From contig NZ_WVID01000035.1 in assembly GCF_010091925.1 (NCBI RefSeq), positions 1 through 59,731 of the forward strand: a stretch of 59,731 nucleotides of DNA. The letters are read 5' to 3'. Source of the stretch: Nostoc sp. B(2019). Lineage in GTDB: Bacteria; Cyanobacteriota; Cyanobacteriia; Cyanobacteriales; Nostocaceae. Positions 19,777 to 28,854 of the stretch are shown piece by piece. Positions within the stretch are counted from its first letter, which is position 1, and each line of letters opens with the position of its first letter. Position numbers and translations under genes: made by a program. Below the pieces are notes generated by a model. It saw only the letters and a list, made by a program, of their open reading frames with translations. It did not search any database and was not told the DNA's origin.

Positions 19777-19991
19777 GTAATACTTGTGTAGATTCTCAAA
19801 AATAAATACATAAAAATACTGTACATAAAACTGCTTGTTGATAGCAAAATTAAAACATCATGTGCAGTTTGAGAGTTTGATTTATTTGATTCGCTAGTAA
19901 CAAATTAGTTTTACAGTCTGCCATTCTGGATTGTGAGCATTAGTTGAGTATATTTAGTAATCTGTCCTAATAAAAGTCTAACTTTTGCAAG

Positions 19992-20960
19992 ATGACTGAG
20001 AGCCTTGACTTTACTGTAGCTATCCCAACTTACAACGGTGAAAGTCGTTTGCCTGAACTACTGGAGCGGCTGCAAAACCAAATTCACACAGAAAAGTTAA
20101 CTTGGGAAATTATAGTTGTAGATAATAACAGCACTGATCAAACAGCTAAAGTTGTTCAAACTTATCAAAAAAATTGGCAATGCTCTTACCCTTTAAAATA
20201 TTGCTTTGAAGCACGACAGGGAGCAGCTTATGCTCGAAAACGAGCAGTTGAAGAAGCTAAAGGCAAATTTATAGGTTTTCTAGACGATGATAATTACCCA
20301 ATATCAACTTGGGTAGCCGCAGCTTATGCTTTTGGTCAAAAGTATCCTAAAGTGGGAGCTTATGGTAGCCAAATTCATCCTAAGTGGGAAGTAGAACCAC
20401 CGGAAAACTTTCAACGAATTGCCCCATTTTTGGCAATTACAGAGCGAGGAAATTTACCGCTACTGTATGAACCTGCAAAAAAATTGTTACCGCCTTCTGC
20501 CGGACTTGTTATCCGCAGACAAGCTTGGTTAGAAAGTGTACCAAATAAGTCTATTTTAACTGGTAGAGCTAATGGAAATATGCTGACCAGTGAAGACTTA
20601 GAAATGTTGTCTTACATCCAAAAATCAGGATGGGAAATTTGGTATAACCCAGAGATGGAGATTTATCATAAAATACCAAGTTCTCGGTTGAGAAAAGACT
20701 ATTTAATTCCCTTTTTTCGAGGTATTGGACTTAGCCGATATGTAACGAGAATGGTAAATATAAAGCCTGGATATAGACCAGTTATTTGTTTAGCTTATAT
20801 GATAAATGATATACGTAAAATTACTTTTCACTTAGTTAAATATCAAATTAAGTTAAAAAGTGATTTGGTTGCGGCTTGTGAGATGCAACTATTTGTTAGT
20901 AGCTTGATTAGCCCTTTTTATCTGTGGAAAAATGGTTATTTAAAAACCAATAATAAATAA
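19992..20960 (+). CDS. hpsE: HpsE-type glycosyltransferase, copy 1
   Basis: 322 residues, GT2 family (GT-A fold). It has the nucleotide-binding TVAIPTYNG start, VVDNNSTDQT near residue 47, and the DXD-like metal site FLDDDN near residue 98. The C-terminal part has short hydrophobic and basic segments that could touch the membrane. Its place after hpsABCD matches the order known in Nostoc punctiforme, where hpsEFG are glycosyltransferases for the gliding polysaccharide. The following gene is a clear paralogue separated by a few bases. Sugar donor and linkage are not deducible. Confidence 0.85.
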   Translation: MTESLDFTVAIPTYNGESRLPELLERLQNQIHTEKLTWEIIVVDNNSTDQTAKVVQTYQKNWQCSYPLKYCFEARQGAAYARKRAVEEAKGKFIGFLDDDNYPISTWVAAAYAFGQKYPKVGAYGSQIHPKWEVEPPENFQRIAPFLAITERGNLPLLYEPAKKLLPPSAGLVIRRQAWLESVPNKSILTGRANGNMLTSEDLEMLSYIQKSGWEIWYNPEMEIYHKIPSSRLRKDYLIPFFRGIGLSRYVTRMVNIKPGYRPVICLAYMINDIRKITFHLVKYQIKLKSDLVAACEMQLFVSSLISPFYLWKNGYLKTNNK

Positions 20961-20976
20961 GTTGACTATACTATAT

Positions 20977-21954
20977 ATGAATGAGTTATTAATTGAAAGC
21001 TTAGATATTACCGTAGCCATTCCTACATATAACGGAGCAACTCGTTTACCTAAGATTTTAGATAAACTTTTTACCCAGAAGAGAATAGGACATCTTAACT
21101 GGGAAATTGTTATTGTGGACAATAATAGCTCCGATAATACATGTGAAGTAATAGGAAATTACCAAAAGATATGCAATAGTAACTTATCATTGAACTACTT
21201 TTTAGAAACCGAACAGGGAGCAGCCTTTGCAAGACTACGCGCAGTACGCGAAGCCAAAGGTGAGTTAATTGCATTTTTAGATGATGATAACTTGCCCGAC
21301 CCGAATTGGGTAGCAGAGGCCTATGCATTTGGTACTGAGCATCCCCAAGCAGGCGCTTGGAGTGGGCAAATTCATGGTGATTTTGAAGTGAATCCACCAG
21401 AAGGCTTTGAGAGAATTCAAGCTTTTTTAGCTATCAGAGAACACGGACTAGAACCACATTTATTTGATGCGGATAATTTAAGACTTCCTCCTGGTGCAGC
21501 CCTTGTTGTTCGTAAACAAGTATGGTGTGAGAATGTTCCACAACGACCTAAATTGAGTGGAAAATTACCTGGCATTTTGGTACAGGGTGATGACTATGAA
21601 CCATTGCTTTACATCCATTATGCAGGCTGGCAAATTTGGTATAACCCAACCATGCATACTTATCACCAAATACCACATTGGCGATTAGAAAAAGATTACT
21701 TACTAAACCTAGCTCGTGGCTGTGGTCTGTGTATTTATCAGTTACGCTTGATTAATACTAAAAATTGGCAAAAACCAATAGTATTTGCGAGAACATTTTT
21801 GGGTAATTTGCGCCGAGTTTTAGAGCATTTAATTAAGTATAGGGGTCACTTAAAAAGTGATTTAATTGCGCTTTTTGAAATGCAATTTTACTTGGGTAGC
21901 ATGATGAGTCCTTTTTATTGCTTAAAAAGAATTATACGAAAGTTAACTGACTAA
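20977..21954 (+). CDS. HpsE-type glycosyltransferase, copy 2
   Basis: About 325 residues from ATG 20977; a TTG at 20962 in frame would add five. Strongly similar to the preceding protein throughout: TVAIPTYNGATRLP, IVDNNSSDNT, EQGAAFARLRAV, FLDDDNLPD and the shared region PTMHTYHQIPHWRLEKDY. It begins 16 bases after the upstream stop. This is a tandem duplication that has diverged well beyond recent copying. By order it may be the hpsF equivalent, but I have not verified that, so I leave the symbol empty. Confidence 0.85.
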   Translation: MNELLIESLDITVAIPTYNGATRLPKILDKLFTQKRIGHLNWEIVIVDNNSSDNTCEVIGNYQKICNSNLSLNYFLETEQGAAFARLRAVREAKGELIAFLDDDNLPDPNWVAEAYAFGTEHPQAGAWSGQIHGDFEVNPPEGFERIQAFLAIREHGLEPHLFDADNLRLPPGAALVVRKQVWCENVPQRPKLSGKLPGILVQGDDYEPLLYIHYAGWQIWYNPTMHTYHQIPHWRLEKDYLLNLARGCGLCIYQLRLINTKNWQKPIVFARTFLGNLRRVLEHLIKYRGHLKSDLIALFEMQFYLGSMMSPFYCLKRIIRKLTD

Positions 21955-22169
21955 TTAGTTATCTATTTATTATAATTTTCTACTTTTCTGTAGAAAGATA
22001 CTTACATTATATCTATACTACTGAATCTCAAAAAGTAGTAATACTAAATTTATACTTGTTGAAAGTAACGGTTATATATAAACTTTTATATTTTTTACAT
22101 AAGAATGTTAGTTTGCCAGGATTACAGGGAACACTAAATTTATCAACCCTGATATAAATCAGCTAGACA

Positions 22170-23177
22170 ATGCCAAATATTTCTGTAATCATCCCTGCTT
22201 ACAATAGCGAAAAAACTATTAAAAGAACAATTGAATCTGTTTTAAATCAAACTTTTGTTGACTTTGAGCTAATTATAATTAATGATGGTTCGCAAGATTC
22301 AACTTTAGATATAATTTCACAATTCAAAGACTCCAGAATCAAAGTATTTGCCTTTAATAATTCTGGGGGAAACGTCAGTCGTAACCGTGGGCTGAATTAT
22401 GCAGTTGGAGAATTTATTAGTTTCTTAGATGCAGATGATATCTGGATAGCTGATAAGCTAGAACTTCAGTTGAAAGCTTTGCAGGAAAACTCTCAAGCAG
22501 CAGTTGCTTATAGCTGGACTGATTATATTAATGAAAATGATGAATTCGTAGTTTCAGGTACACATATTAATATCAGTGGAGATGTTTATGAGAATCTGTT
22601 ATTGACTAATTTTTTGGAGAATGGTTCTAATCCTTTGATTCGTAGAGAAGCTTTAATTGAATTGGGTGGATTTGATAAATCCTTAAGTGCTGCTCAAGAT
22701 TGGGATATGTGGTTGCGATTAGCTTGTAAGTTTGATTTTGTATGCATACCATCTGTACAAATTTTATATCGAATCAGTGCTAATTCAGTTTCTTCTAATC
22801 TTGTCAGACAGGAAAAAGCCTGCTTACAAGTGCTTGAACAAGCGTATCATGCAAGACCATCAGCACTTAAAGATAATTGGAATATCAGCCTTGCAAATTT
22901 ATACAAATACCTGACTTGTAAAGCCCTACAAAAGCCCTTTAATCGACAAAAGTGTCTAGTAGCGGCTAAATTTTTATGGAATTATGTTTTGAATGACTCT
23001 TCAAGGCTCCAACGTATAACTTTCAGCTTAAAATTGTTATTAAAAATTGTTATAATCTTTTTCCTGCCTACCTTACTAAACAGGACTATTAACCAGCGCG
23101 GAAACAGAAGCCAAGAGGCTGAAAACCGATCAGAAAATCAAAGTGGATACTCAGGTGCATTTACCGTCTCTAGTTAA
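22170..23177 (+). CDS. Glycosyltransferase family 2 protein
   Basis: 335 residues. Classical GT2 motifs are ISVIIPAYNSEKTI at the N-terminus, INDGSQDST near residue 44, FLDADD (the metal-binding DXD) near residue 89 and QDWDMWLRLACKF near residue 177. The C-terminal third has a hydrophobic stretch (LLKIVIIFFLPTLL), suggesting membrane association. By order it may be the hpsG equivalent. Its last 35 bases overlap the start of the next gene if that gene starts at GTG 23143. Confidence 0.85.
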   Translation: MPNISVIIPAYNSEKTIKRTIESVLNQTFVDFELIIINDGSQDSTLDIISQFKDSRIKVFAFNNSGGNVSRNRGLNYAVGEFISFLDADDIWIADKLELQLKALQENSQAAVAYSWTDYINENDEFVVSGTHINISGDVYENLLLTNFLENGSNPLIRREALIELGGFDKSLSAAQDWDMWLRLACKFDFVCIPSVQILYRISANSVSSNLVRQEKACLQVLEQAYHARPSALKDNWNISLANLYKYLTCKALQKPFNRQKCLVAAKFLWNYVLNDSSRLQRITFSLKLLLKIVIIFFLPTLLNRTINQRGNRSQEAENRSENQSGYSGAFTVSS

Positions 23178-23712
23178 TGCAAAAAATTTCTTGAATAATC
23201 GCTCTAACAGTGGCTTTACTTTGCCAGAGATGTTAGTAGTCGTTGTATTAATTGGTATATTGGCTGCACTGGGAATACCTAATTGGCTGGCTTTTGTGGA
23301 CACCCGTCGTCTAAACACTGCACAAAACGAAGTTCACCTTGCTATGCGTCAAGCTCGAAGCCAAGCCACCAAAGAAAAATTGACTTGGCAAGTTAGCTTT
23401 CGTGAACAAAACGGTATTGTTCAATGGGCGGTTCATCCTGCTACAGTAAACCCATCTGCCGCTAACTGGAATAATTTAGATTCCAGTGTCCATTTTGATT
23501 CTGAGACAAACTTTCCCCTCTCAAATGGAATACGCAAAGTTGAGTTTGACTACAGAGGTAATGCTAAAAGCCCCAACGATCTAGGACGGATCACGTTATC
23601 TAGTAAATATGGTGGTAAAGCTAAGCGTTGTGTTATTGTTTCGACAATTATAGGGGGAATGCGAACGGAAAAAGAGCAGGCTACAGCCGAAGGCGGCAAG
23701 TATTGCTATTAA
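23143..23712 (+). CDS. GspH/FimT-type pseudopilin
   Basis: 189 residues from a GTG at 23143; another GTG at 23155 is possible. The prepilin site NSGFTLPEM (cut after Gly24, Glu at mature position 5) leads into a helix ending GILAALGIPNWLAF. The C-terminal KRCVIVSTIIGGMRTEKE closely parallels hpsD, so the two are paralogues. The start overlaps the preceding glycosyltransferase gene by 35 bases, which suggests translational coupling. It would be an additional minor component of the polysaccharide secretion apparatus. Confidence 0.85.
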   Translation: MDTQVHLPSLVNAKNFLNNRSNSGFTLPEMLVVVVLIGILAALGIPNWLAFVDTRRLNTAQNEVHLAMRQARSQATKEKLTWQVSFREQNGIVQWAVHPATVNPSAANWNNLDSSVHFDSETNFPLSNGIRKVEFDYRGNAKSPNDLGRITLSSKYGGKAKRCVIVSTIIGGMRTEKEQATAEGGKYCY

Positions 23713-23744
23713 GATATTTTTAGTTTATTGAAATAAGGTATTGT

Positions 23745-24413
23745 GTGCTGAAATCACTAAAAATCTCAAAACAGCACTTAATTATTTTTACTCGCTATCC
23801 AGAACCAGGGAAAACAAAAACCCGACTGATACCTGCTTTGGGTACTATTGGCGCTGCTAATCTTCAACGGGAGATGACTGAATATACGATATTTCAGGTT
23901 AGAGAATTGCAAAAGGTAACTGCTATATCTGTAGAAGTGCGATTTGCAGGTGGTAATTCCCAACTCATGCAAGACTGGCTGGGGTTGGGTTTAGCTTACC
24001 AGCCTCAAGGTGAAGGGGATCTTGGTTCACGCATGGCGCGATCGCTATTTGATGCTTTTGAGTCTGGTGCAAAAGAAGTAATTATCATCGGTACGGATTG
24101 TCCTGGAGTGAATGCCCAGATTTTAGCAACAGCCTTTGAGCAACTACAAGCCTTTGACCTTGTGCTCGGCCCGGCAATCGATGGTGGTTATTACTTGATT
24201 GGTTTGCGACAACCTATCCCTGAGTTATTCGTTAACATCGAGTGGGGAACTGCTCAAGTATTCCAAAAAACTGTGGATATTGCTCAGTTACTAAATTTGT
24301 CACCTGTATACTTGCCTACCTTGGCTGATGTTGATCGTCCAGAGGATTTGCCAATTTGGGAACAAACTCTTGAGAAGGAGTGGGGGAATGGAGGAGTGGA
24401 GAATAGAAACTAA
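23745..24413 (+). CDS. TIGR04282-type glycosyltransferase
   Basis: 222 residues from GTG 23745. Motifs of the DUF2064/TIGR04282 group: IIFTRYPEPGKTKTRLIPAL at the N-terminus, QGEGDLGSRM near residue 90, IIIGTDCPG near residue 118 and AIDGGYYLIGL near residue 146. The fold is GT-A, related to nucleotidyltransferases. The family is named for arsenosugar synthesis in some bacteria, but membership alone does not prove that role. Inside the hps cluster a role in the polysaccharide is equally likely. It lies 33 bases after the pseudopilin gene. Confidence 0.82.
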   Translation: MLKSLKISKQHLIIFTRYPEPGKTKTRLIPALGTIGAANLQREMTEYTIFQVRELQKVTAISVEVRFAGGNSQLMQDWLGLGLAYQPQGEGDLGSRMARSLFDAFESGAKEVIIIGTDCPGVNAQILATAFEQLQAFDLVLGPAIDGGYYLIGLRQPIPELFVNIEWGTAQVFQKTVDIAQLLNLSPVYLPTLADVDRPEDLPIWEQTLEKEWGNGGVENRN

Positions 24414-24650
24414 ATTCTTCACAGTACTCAATACCCTTACTTGGTTTCGTATCTTCCAACACCAGGAATTTTCTGAAGACAGTCTACATTACAGATGCTA
24501 CTGTGGTGTAGTTTAAAACCAAGAGGTGAAGATTCTTGACTAGTCTTGAATCAGTCTTGTGTTCATACACAACATTTAAAGTTATGGGAACAATATTCAA
24601 GTAACTTGAAATATGAAAATCACTCTTATTTACCGCAAGTTTGAAAGACT

Positions 24651-25490
24651 ATGGTTAACCGTTTTGCTGCCTTGAATACTGCCTTAACACTGAAGGTGGT
24701 TGGAATCATCTGTATTTTGTCCTTTTTTGTAGATTTTGTGATTCTACTGCTACCCTTTCAACCAACTGATCGGGGATGGCAAATCAGCATAGCAACAGCC
24801 CTGGTTGACCGGGGAATTGTACCTCTGGTAGGATTGGGGCTGCTGTTTGCTGCATATTGGATTGATAGTGCTGATACTGGCGATCGGCCATCAGGTGTCG
24901 ATTTAAGATTTCCCGCCCTGATTATATCCAGTATTTTAGGGTTAATGTTCTTACTGATTTTTCCTTTGCACCTCAACAATGTGCGTCAAGCTAGCACTCA
25001 AACAGTAAATCAAATTTCCCAGGATGCGGATCAGGCAGAAAATCAACTGAAAAACCAGCTATCTCAATTCCAAGCACAACTGAACAACGATCAAGCAAAA
25101 GCTCAGTTAGAACAATTGCGAAACCAAGCTAGAGCTCAGTTTACTGAACTACTTAAAGATGAACAGAAGTATAAGCAAGCACTAGAAAATCCCCAACTTC
25201 CCGCTGAGCAAAAAGAATTACTCAAGAAGTTTAAAGCAAATCCCCAAGAACTTGAAAAATTTATCGCGCAGCGCACAGATCCTCAAGGAGTTGCAAATCA
25301 AAGACTGAACCAAATTCGCCAGCGCAGAGACGAAGCTGAAAAACAAGCTAAGGATAATGCTTGGAAGTCTGGACTGAGGATTGGTATTAGCAGTTTGCTG
25401 TTGTCTATTGGTTACATTATCATCGGCTGGACAGGATTAAGAGGTATGGGTAGTTTACAAGGTGGTGGACGTAAAGCTACCGCGCGTTAA
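24651..25490 (+). CDS. hpsJ: HpsJ family membrane protein
   Basis: 279 residues. Hydrophobic segments lie near residues 14-36, 58-66 and 86-104, followed by a Gln-rich coiled coil from about 113 to 228 (QAENQLKNQLSQFQAQLNN is typical) and a last membrane segment near 242-265. This matches the cyanobacterial HpsJ family, tied to hormogonium polysaccharide genes; its molecular role is unknown. A 237-base spacer precedes it, with no clear gene. Confidence 0.78.
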   Translation: MVNRFAALNTALTLKVVGIICILSFFVDFVILLLPFQPTDRGWQISIATALVDRGIVPLVGLGLLFAAYWIDSADTGDRPSGVDLRFPALIISSILGLMFLLIFPLHLNNVRQASTQTVNQISQDADQAENQLKNQLSQFQAQLNNDQAKAQLEQLRNQARAQFTELLKDEQKYKQALENPQLPAEQKELLKKFKANPQELEKFIAQRTDPQGVANQRLNQIRQRRDEAEKQAKDNAWKSGLRIGISSLLLSIGYIIIGWTGLRGMGSLQGGGRKATAR

Positions 25491-25615
25491 TCAACTATCG
25501 GTATGGCAGTAGGACGCATCAACCAGTTTTTGATGGTTCATGCTGCCACATGCCCAATGGCTAAAACAATAAAAAGATAATTAACAACTTAGTTAAATCG
25601 CTATAAAACCTGGGA

Positions 25616-26524
25616 ATGTTCTCAATTTACATACTGACATATAACGAAGAACTAGATATTGCTGCTTGTATCGAGTCGGCGATGCTATCGGATGACATTA
25701 TTGTTGTAGACTCATGCAGTAGCGATCGCACCGTAGAAATCGCCAGTAGATATTCTATCCGCAGCGTCCAACATCCTTTTGAAAGTCACGGACGCCAACG
25801 CACTTGGATGTTAGAGTCTATCCCCCCCAAGCACGAATGGGTGTACATTCTTGAAGCCGACGAACGGATGACACCAGAACTTTTCACTGAAGGCGAAAAG
25901 GCTATTCAGAATCCAGACTACATTGGCTACTACGTTGCCGAACGTGTCATGTTCATGAATCGTTGGATTCGTCATAGCACCCAGTATCCCCGTTATCAAA
26001 TGCGTCTCTTCCGCCACGGTAAAGTCTGGTTTACAGACTATGGTCATACTGAACGAGAAGTTTGTGACGGTGCTACTAGTTTTTTAAAAGAAACTTACCC
26101 CCACTACACTTGCAGCAAAGGCTTGAGTCGTTGGATTGAAAAGCACAATCGGTATTCAACAGATGAAGCCCAAGAAACGCTGTATCAACTAGAACAGGGG
26201 GAAGTTAACTGGCGAGATTTATTTTTCGGTAAGTCAGAAGTCGAAAAACGCCGCGCCCTCAAAGATTTGTCTTTGCGTTTACCCGCTAGACCGTTGCTAC
26301 GCTTTTTGTATATGTATTTTATTTTGGGTGGCTGTTTAGACGGACGTGCTGGAATGGCTTGGTGTACATTGCAAGCATTCTACGAATACCTGATTTTGCT
26401 CAAAGTCTGGGAAATGAAGTATTTACCCAAGCCCAGCTTAGATGCAAAAGTAATTCTTGCAGAAGAGAGTACACAACAGGTGCAGTGCGTGGCTTCAGAA
26501 ACTACACAAGCTGATGCAGCTTAG
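25616..26524 (+). CDS. Glycosyltransferase family 2 protein (WaaE/KdtX-like)
   Basis: 302 residues. It has SIYILTYNEELDIAACIES at the N-terminus, VVDSCSSDRTVEIA, and LEADERMTPEL in place of the DXD metal site. Two hydrophobic stretches (LLRFLYMYFILGGCL, LQAFYEYLILLKVW) lie near the C-terminus. This pattern is that of GT2 proteins related to lipopolysaccharide core transferases such as WaaE. It is the last gene of the hps cluster; a Rho-independent terminator follows 20 bases after the stop codon. Confidence 0.82.
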   Translation: MFSIYILTYNEELDIAACIESAMLSDDIIVVDSCSSDRTVEIASRYSIRSVQHPFESHGRQRTWMLESIPPKHEWVYILEADERMTPELFTEGEKAIQNPDYIGYYVAERVMFMNRWIRHSTQYPRYQMRLFRHGKVWFTDYGHTEREVCDGATSFLKETYPHYTCSKGLSRWIEKHNRYSTDEAQETLYQLEQGEVNWRDLFFGKSEVEKRRALKDLSLRLPARPLLRFLYMYFILGGCLDGRAGMAWCTLQAFYEYLILLKVWEMKYLPKPSLDAKVILAEESTQQVQCVASETTQADAA

Positions 26525-26977
26525 AGAAATTTGGGAGTTGGGAGCCAAAAGAATTTTTCTTTTGGTTTTGATTTCCTAAGCCTTTAAGAGTGAAATTTTA
26601 AATATACATTAGCTGATTACGGCCCAAATTTGATAAATTAATGTTTTTAACATAAGTTTTTCAGAAAAGTCGCTCCTAGCAATGCGTAAGTTACTCACCA
26701 GACAAGACAACTTCTAAGTTTGCCTGGTGGTACTTTCACAATCATGAGCAGCTTTTGGCTGAGCGCGGTAGATTAGTAATACCTAGAGACTTGCAACAAT
26801 CATTTACAAGTCTTACAAAGAAAAGTAACATCCTCTAAGACTAACCATCCGCTAGTCGGTTGGCACATGCCTATTCATACACAGTTGTATGAAAATAGCT
26901 GATTTCCGGCAACAAGTGAGTATTTCTGTGGTAGCAGCCAAACAGCTTGCTGTTTGGATAATTATTTGTGGCAAAAG
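26525..26977. other. Spacer between hps cluster and DUF502 gene
   Basis: Contains the hps terminator at 26545-26569 and three further inverted repeats: CACCAG...CTGGTG at 26696-26729, TTCATACA/TGTATGAA at 26874-26893 and CCAAACAGC/GCTGTTTGG at 26938-26957. No coding frame is credible. The last two hairpins lie directly before the DUF502 gene and could form a structured leader. Confidence 0.5.
26545..26569 (+). terminator. Rho-independent terminator of the hps cluster
   Basis: CCAAAAGAA and TTCTTTTGG form a nine-base stem around three T residues, followed by TTTTGATTT. It starts 20 bases after the stop of the last hps-cluster glycosyltransferase, so transcription from the cluster should end here. 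Confidence 0.75.
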
Positions 26978-27784
26978 ATGCCTGAAGTAAAGTCTTCGCA
27001 ATTTGACGAATCTGCTGGTATGAAGACCAATAATCAAAGTTCCTCTAGCCTCAAAAAGGAGAATCAGGGCTTGGTAATCGAACGCCTAAAACAGGACTTA
27101 AAAAATGACCTGATTGCTGGTTTGTTGGTAGTTATTCCGCTAGCAACCACCATCTGGCTAACGATTACAATTGCTACTTGGGTAATCAACTTTCTCACCC
27201 AAGTTCCGAAACAACTGAATCCCTTTGATGGGTTACACCCAATATTAGTGAATTTGCTGAATTTTGTAGTGGGATTAGCTGTGCCATTACTAAGTATTCT
27301 CTTAATTGGCTTAATGGCTCGGAATATTGCTGGGCGGTGGTTGCTCGATTTTGGTGAACGCATACTACAAGCTATTCCCTTAGCTGGACAGGTATACAAA
27401 ACTCTCAAGCAGCTTTTGGAAACAATACTAAAAGACTCAAATGGCAAGTTTCGCCGTGTAATTTTGGTAGAGTATCCCAGGCGGGGAATTTGGGCGATCG
27501 CCTTTGTCACTGGCGCGATCAGCGGTGATATCCAATCTCAAATGCCTCACCCGATGCTGAGTGTTTTTATCCCCACCACCCCAAACCCCACCACTGGATG
27601 GTATGCAGTAGTTCCTGAAGACGAGGTAGTCAACCTCTCGTTGTCGATTGAAGACGCCTTTAAAATAGTTGTGTCTGGTGGCATTGTCGCCCCCAATACG
27701 CCCTTGGTTTTTCCCAAAGAATCACAATTGGAAGAGAAACACGAAGAAACAAAGCAGTCGGCTATCCCCGTCGAAGAAACTTAA
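26978..27784 (+). CDS. DUF502 domain-containing membrane protein
   Basis: 268 residues from ATG 26978; an inner ATG at 27020 (MKTNNQSS) would give 254 and is also credible, while a TTG at 26954 falls inside a hairpin. After a hydrophilic start come two membrane segments (LIAGLLVVIPLATTIWLTI; LNFVVGLAVPLLSILLIGLM), then a conserved soluble domain with GQVYKTLKQLLETIL and FVPTTPNPTTG-like FIPTTPNPTTGWY. This is the DUF502 family, widespread in bacteria and plants, with no established biochemical role. nusB follows 122 bases later. Confidence 0.85.
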   Translation: MPEVKSSQFDESAGMKTNNQSSSSLKKENQGLVIERLKQDLKNDLIAGLLVVIPLATTIWLTITIATWVINFLTQVPKQLNPFDGLHPILVNLLNFVVGLAVPLLSILLIGLMARNIAGRWLLDFGERILQAIPLAGQVYKTLKQLLETILKDSNGKFRRVILVEYPRRGIWAIAFVTGAISGDIQSQMPHPMLSVFIPTTPNPTTGWYAVVPEDEVVNLSLSIEDAFKIVVSGGIVAPNTPLVFPKESQLEEKHEETKQSAIPVEET

Positions 27785-27906
27785 AATCAATCAGGCAAAG
27801 TCACAAGCAATTGGATAACGTTGTTGTTTGGCTGTGCCAAAATTGATACACTTTTAAGTCCGTTCCTCCTGGTTAATCAATTCTCGCACAATCACCCCTC
27901 ACTTTT

Positions 27907-28548
27907 ATGCAACCTCGTAAACCCCAGCAAATTGCTCGTGAGTTGGCGCTTTTAAGCCTTAGCCAACTGCCAGTAAACCCCAAGAAATTGAATCAATTGC
28001 AAGACGATCAACTAGTATCGAAGTTGGTACTAGGCGCAGTACGCACCCTGACATCAGAAGTGCAAGATACTTTGGACAATGCCGCAGGTGAATTGCAACG
28101 CAGCAACGATCGCCTCTTAAGCAGCCAAACTCGGGCCTCAGACATCAACACTGCCAGAACAATGCTCCAAGAGGCGATCGCATATACCCAAACAGCAATC
28201 AATCAACTGGGTACAGCAATTGATTTCCCAGAATTGATTCAGTTAGCTAATCAAGACAAAGGAGTCCGTAATTACGCCAAAGATATTGTAATTGCAGTCA
28301 ACGAAAATCGAAATATTATAGATGAACTCATTTCCACTGCCTTAGTAGATTGGCAAGTAACTCGCCTCGCCCAAATCGACCGGGACATACTGCAAATTGC
28401 TGTAGCAGAAATGAAGTTCCTAGGAGTTCCAGATAGCATTGCCATCAATGAAGCAGTGGAACTAGCCAAACGCTACAGCGGAGACGAAGGCCATCGGTTT
28501 ATTAACGGCGTTTTGCGCCGAGTTACAGATCAGAAAAAAACCGCGTAG
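27907..28548 (+). CDS. nusB: Transcription antitermination factor NusB
   Basis: 213 residues, longer than the roughly 140 of E. coli NusB because of an insertion typical of cyanobacteria. The N-terminus [18 protein letters not shown] and the C-terminal block [12 protein letters not shown]...[15 protein letters not shown] are family signatures. NusB binds boxA RNA with NusE (S10) and supports rRNA antitermination. It sits between the DUF502 gene and ftsY, a conserved cyanobacterial neighbourhood by my recollection. A 306-base spacer with a dispersed repeat follows it. Confidence 0.93.
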   Translation: MQPRKPQQIARELALLSLSQLPVNPKKLNQLQDDQLVSKLVLGAVRTLTSEVQDTLDNAAGELQRSNDRLLSSQTRASDINTARTMLQEAIAYTQTAINQLGTAIDFPELIQLANQDKGVRNYAKDIVIAVNENRNIIDELISTALVDWQVTRLAQIDRDILQIAVAEMKFLGVPDSIAINEAVELAKRYSGDEGHRFINGVLRRVTDQKKTA

Positions 28549-28854
28549 GGTTTCCATCTCATTTTCTCAGCTGCATGAGTGCTAAGTTTTGAGCTAAGAG
28601 TGAAGAGGCAGTTGTTTGCAAAAAGAAATCCGTAGCTTGCTTCCCGCAGGGTACATCTGCTTCCGGCTCTGCTTTCCTCCAAGGGCGAACATTTCAAAAC
28701 TTCGAGGTTCTGCCCGTTGTAGCGACTCCTCTCAAACTGGCGTTGAAAAGTGAGGATAACCTGGGGGTTTTCACTCCAGGAAAGAGTACACGGTTAAATT
28801 AAACTCATAACTTATAACTCATAACTCACATAACAACTACTACTTACTGTTGCA
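28549..28854. repeat. Spacer with dispersed repeat between nusB and ftsY
   Basis: Contains CGTAGCTTGCTTCCC at 28631-28645 followed by GCAGGGTAC, the same 15-mer as at 1329-1343, and then other GC-rich repeat-like pieces to about 28745. The last 50 bases before ftsY include short direct repeats of AACTCATAACT. No gene is seen. Confidence 0.55.
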
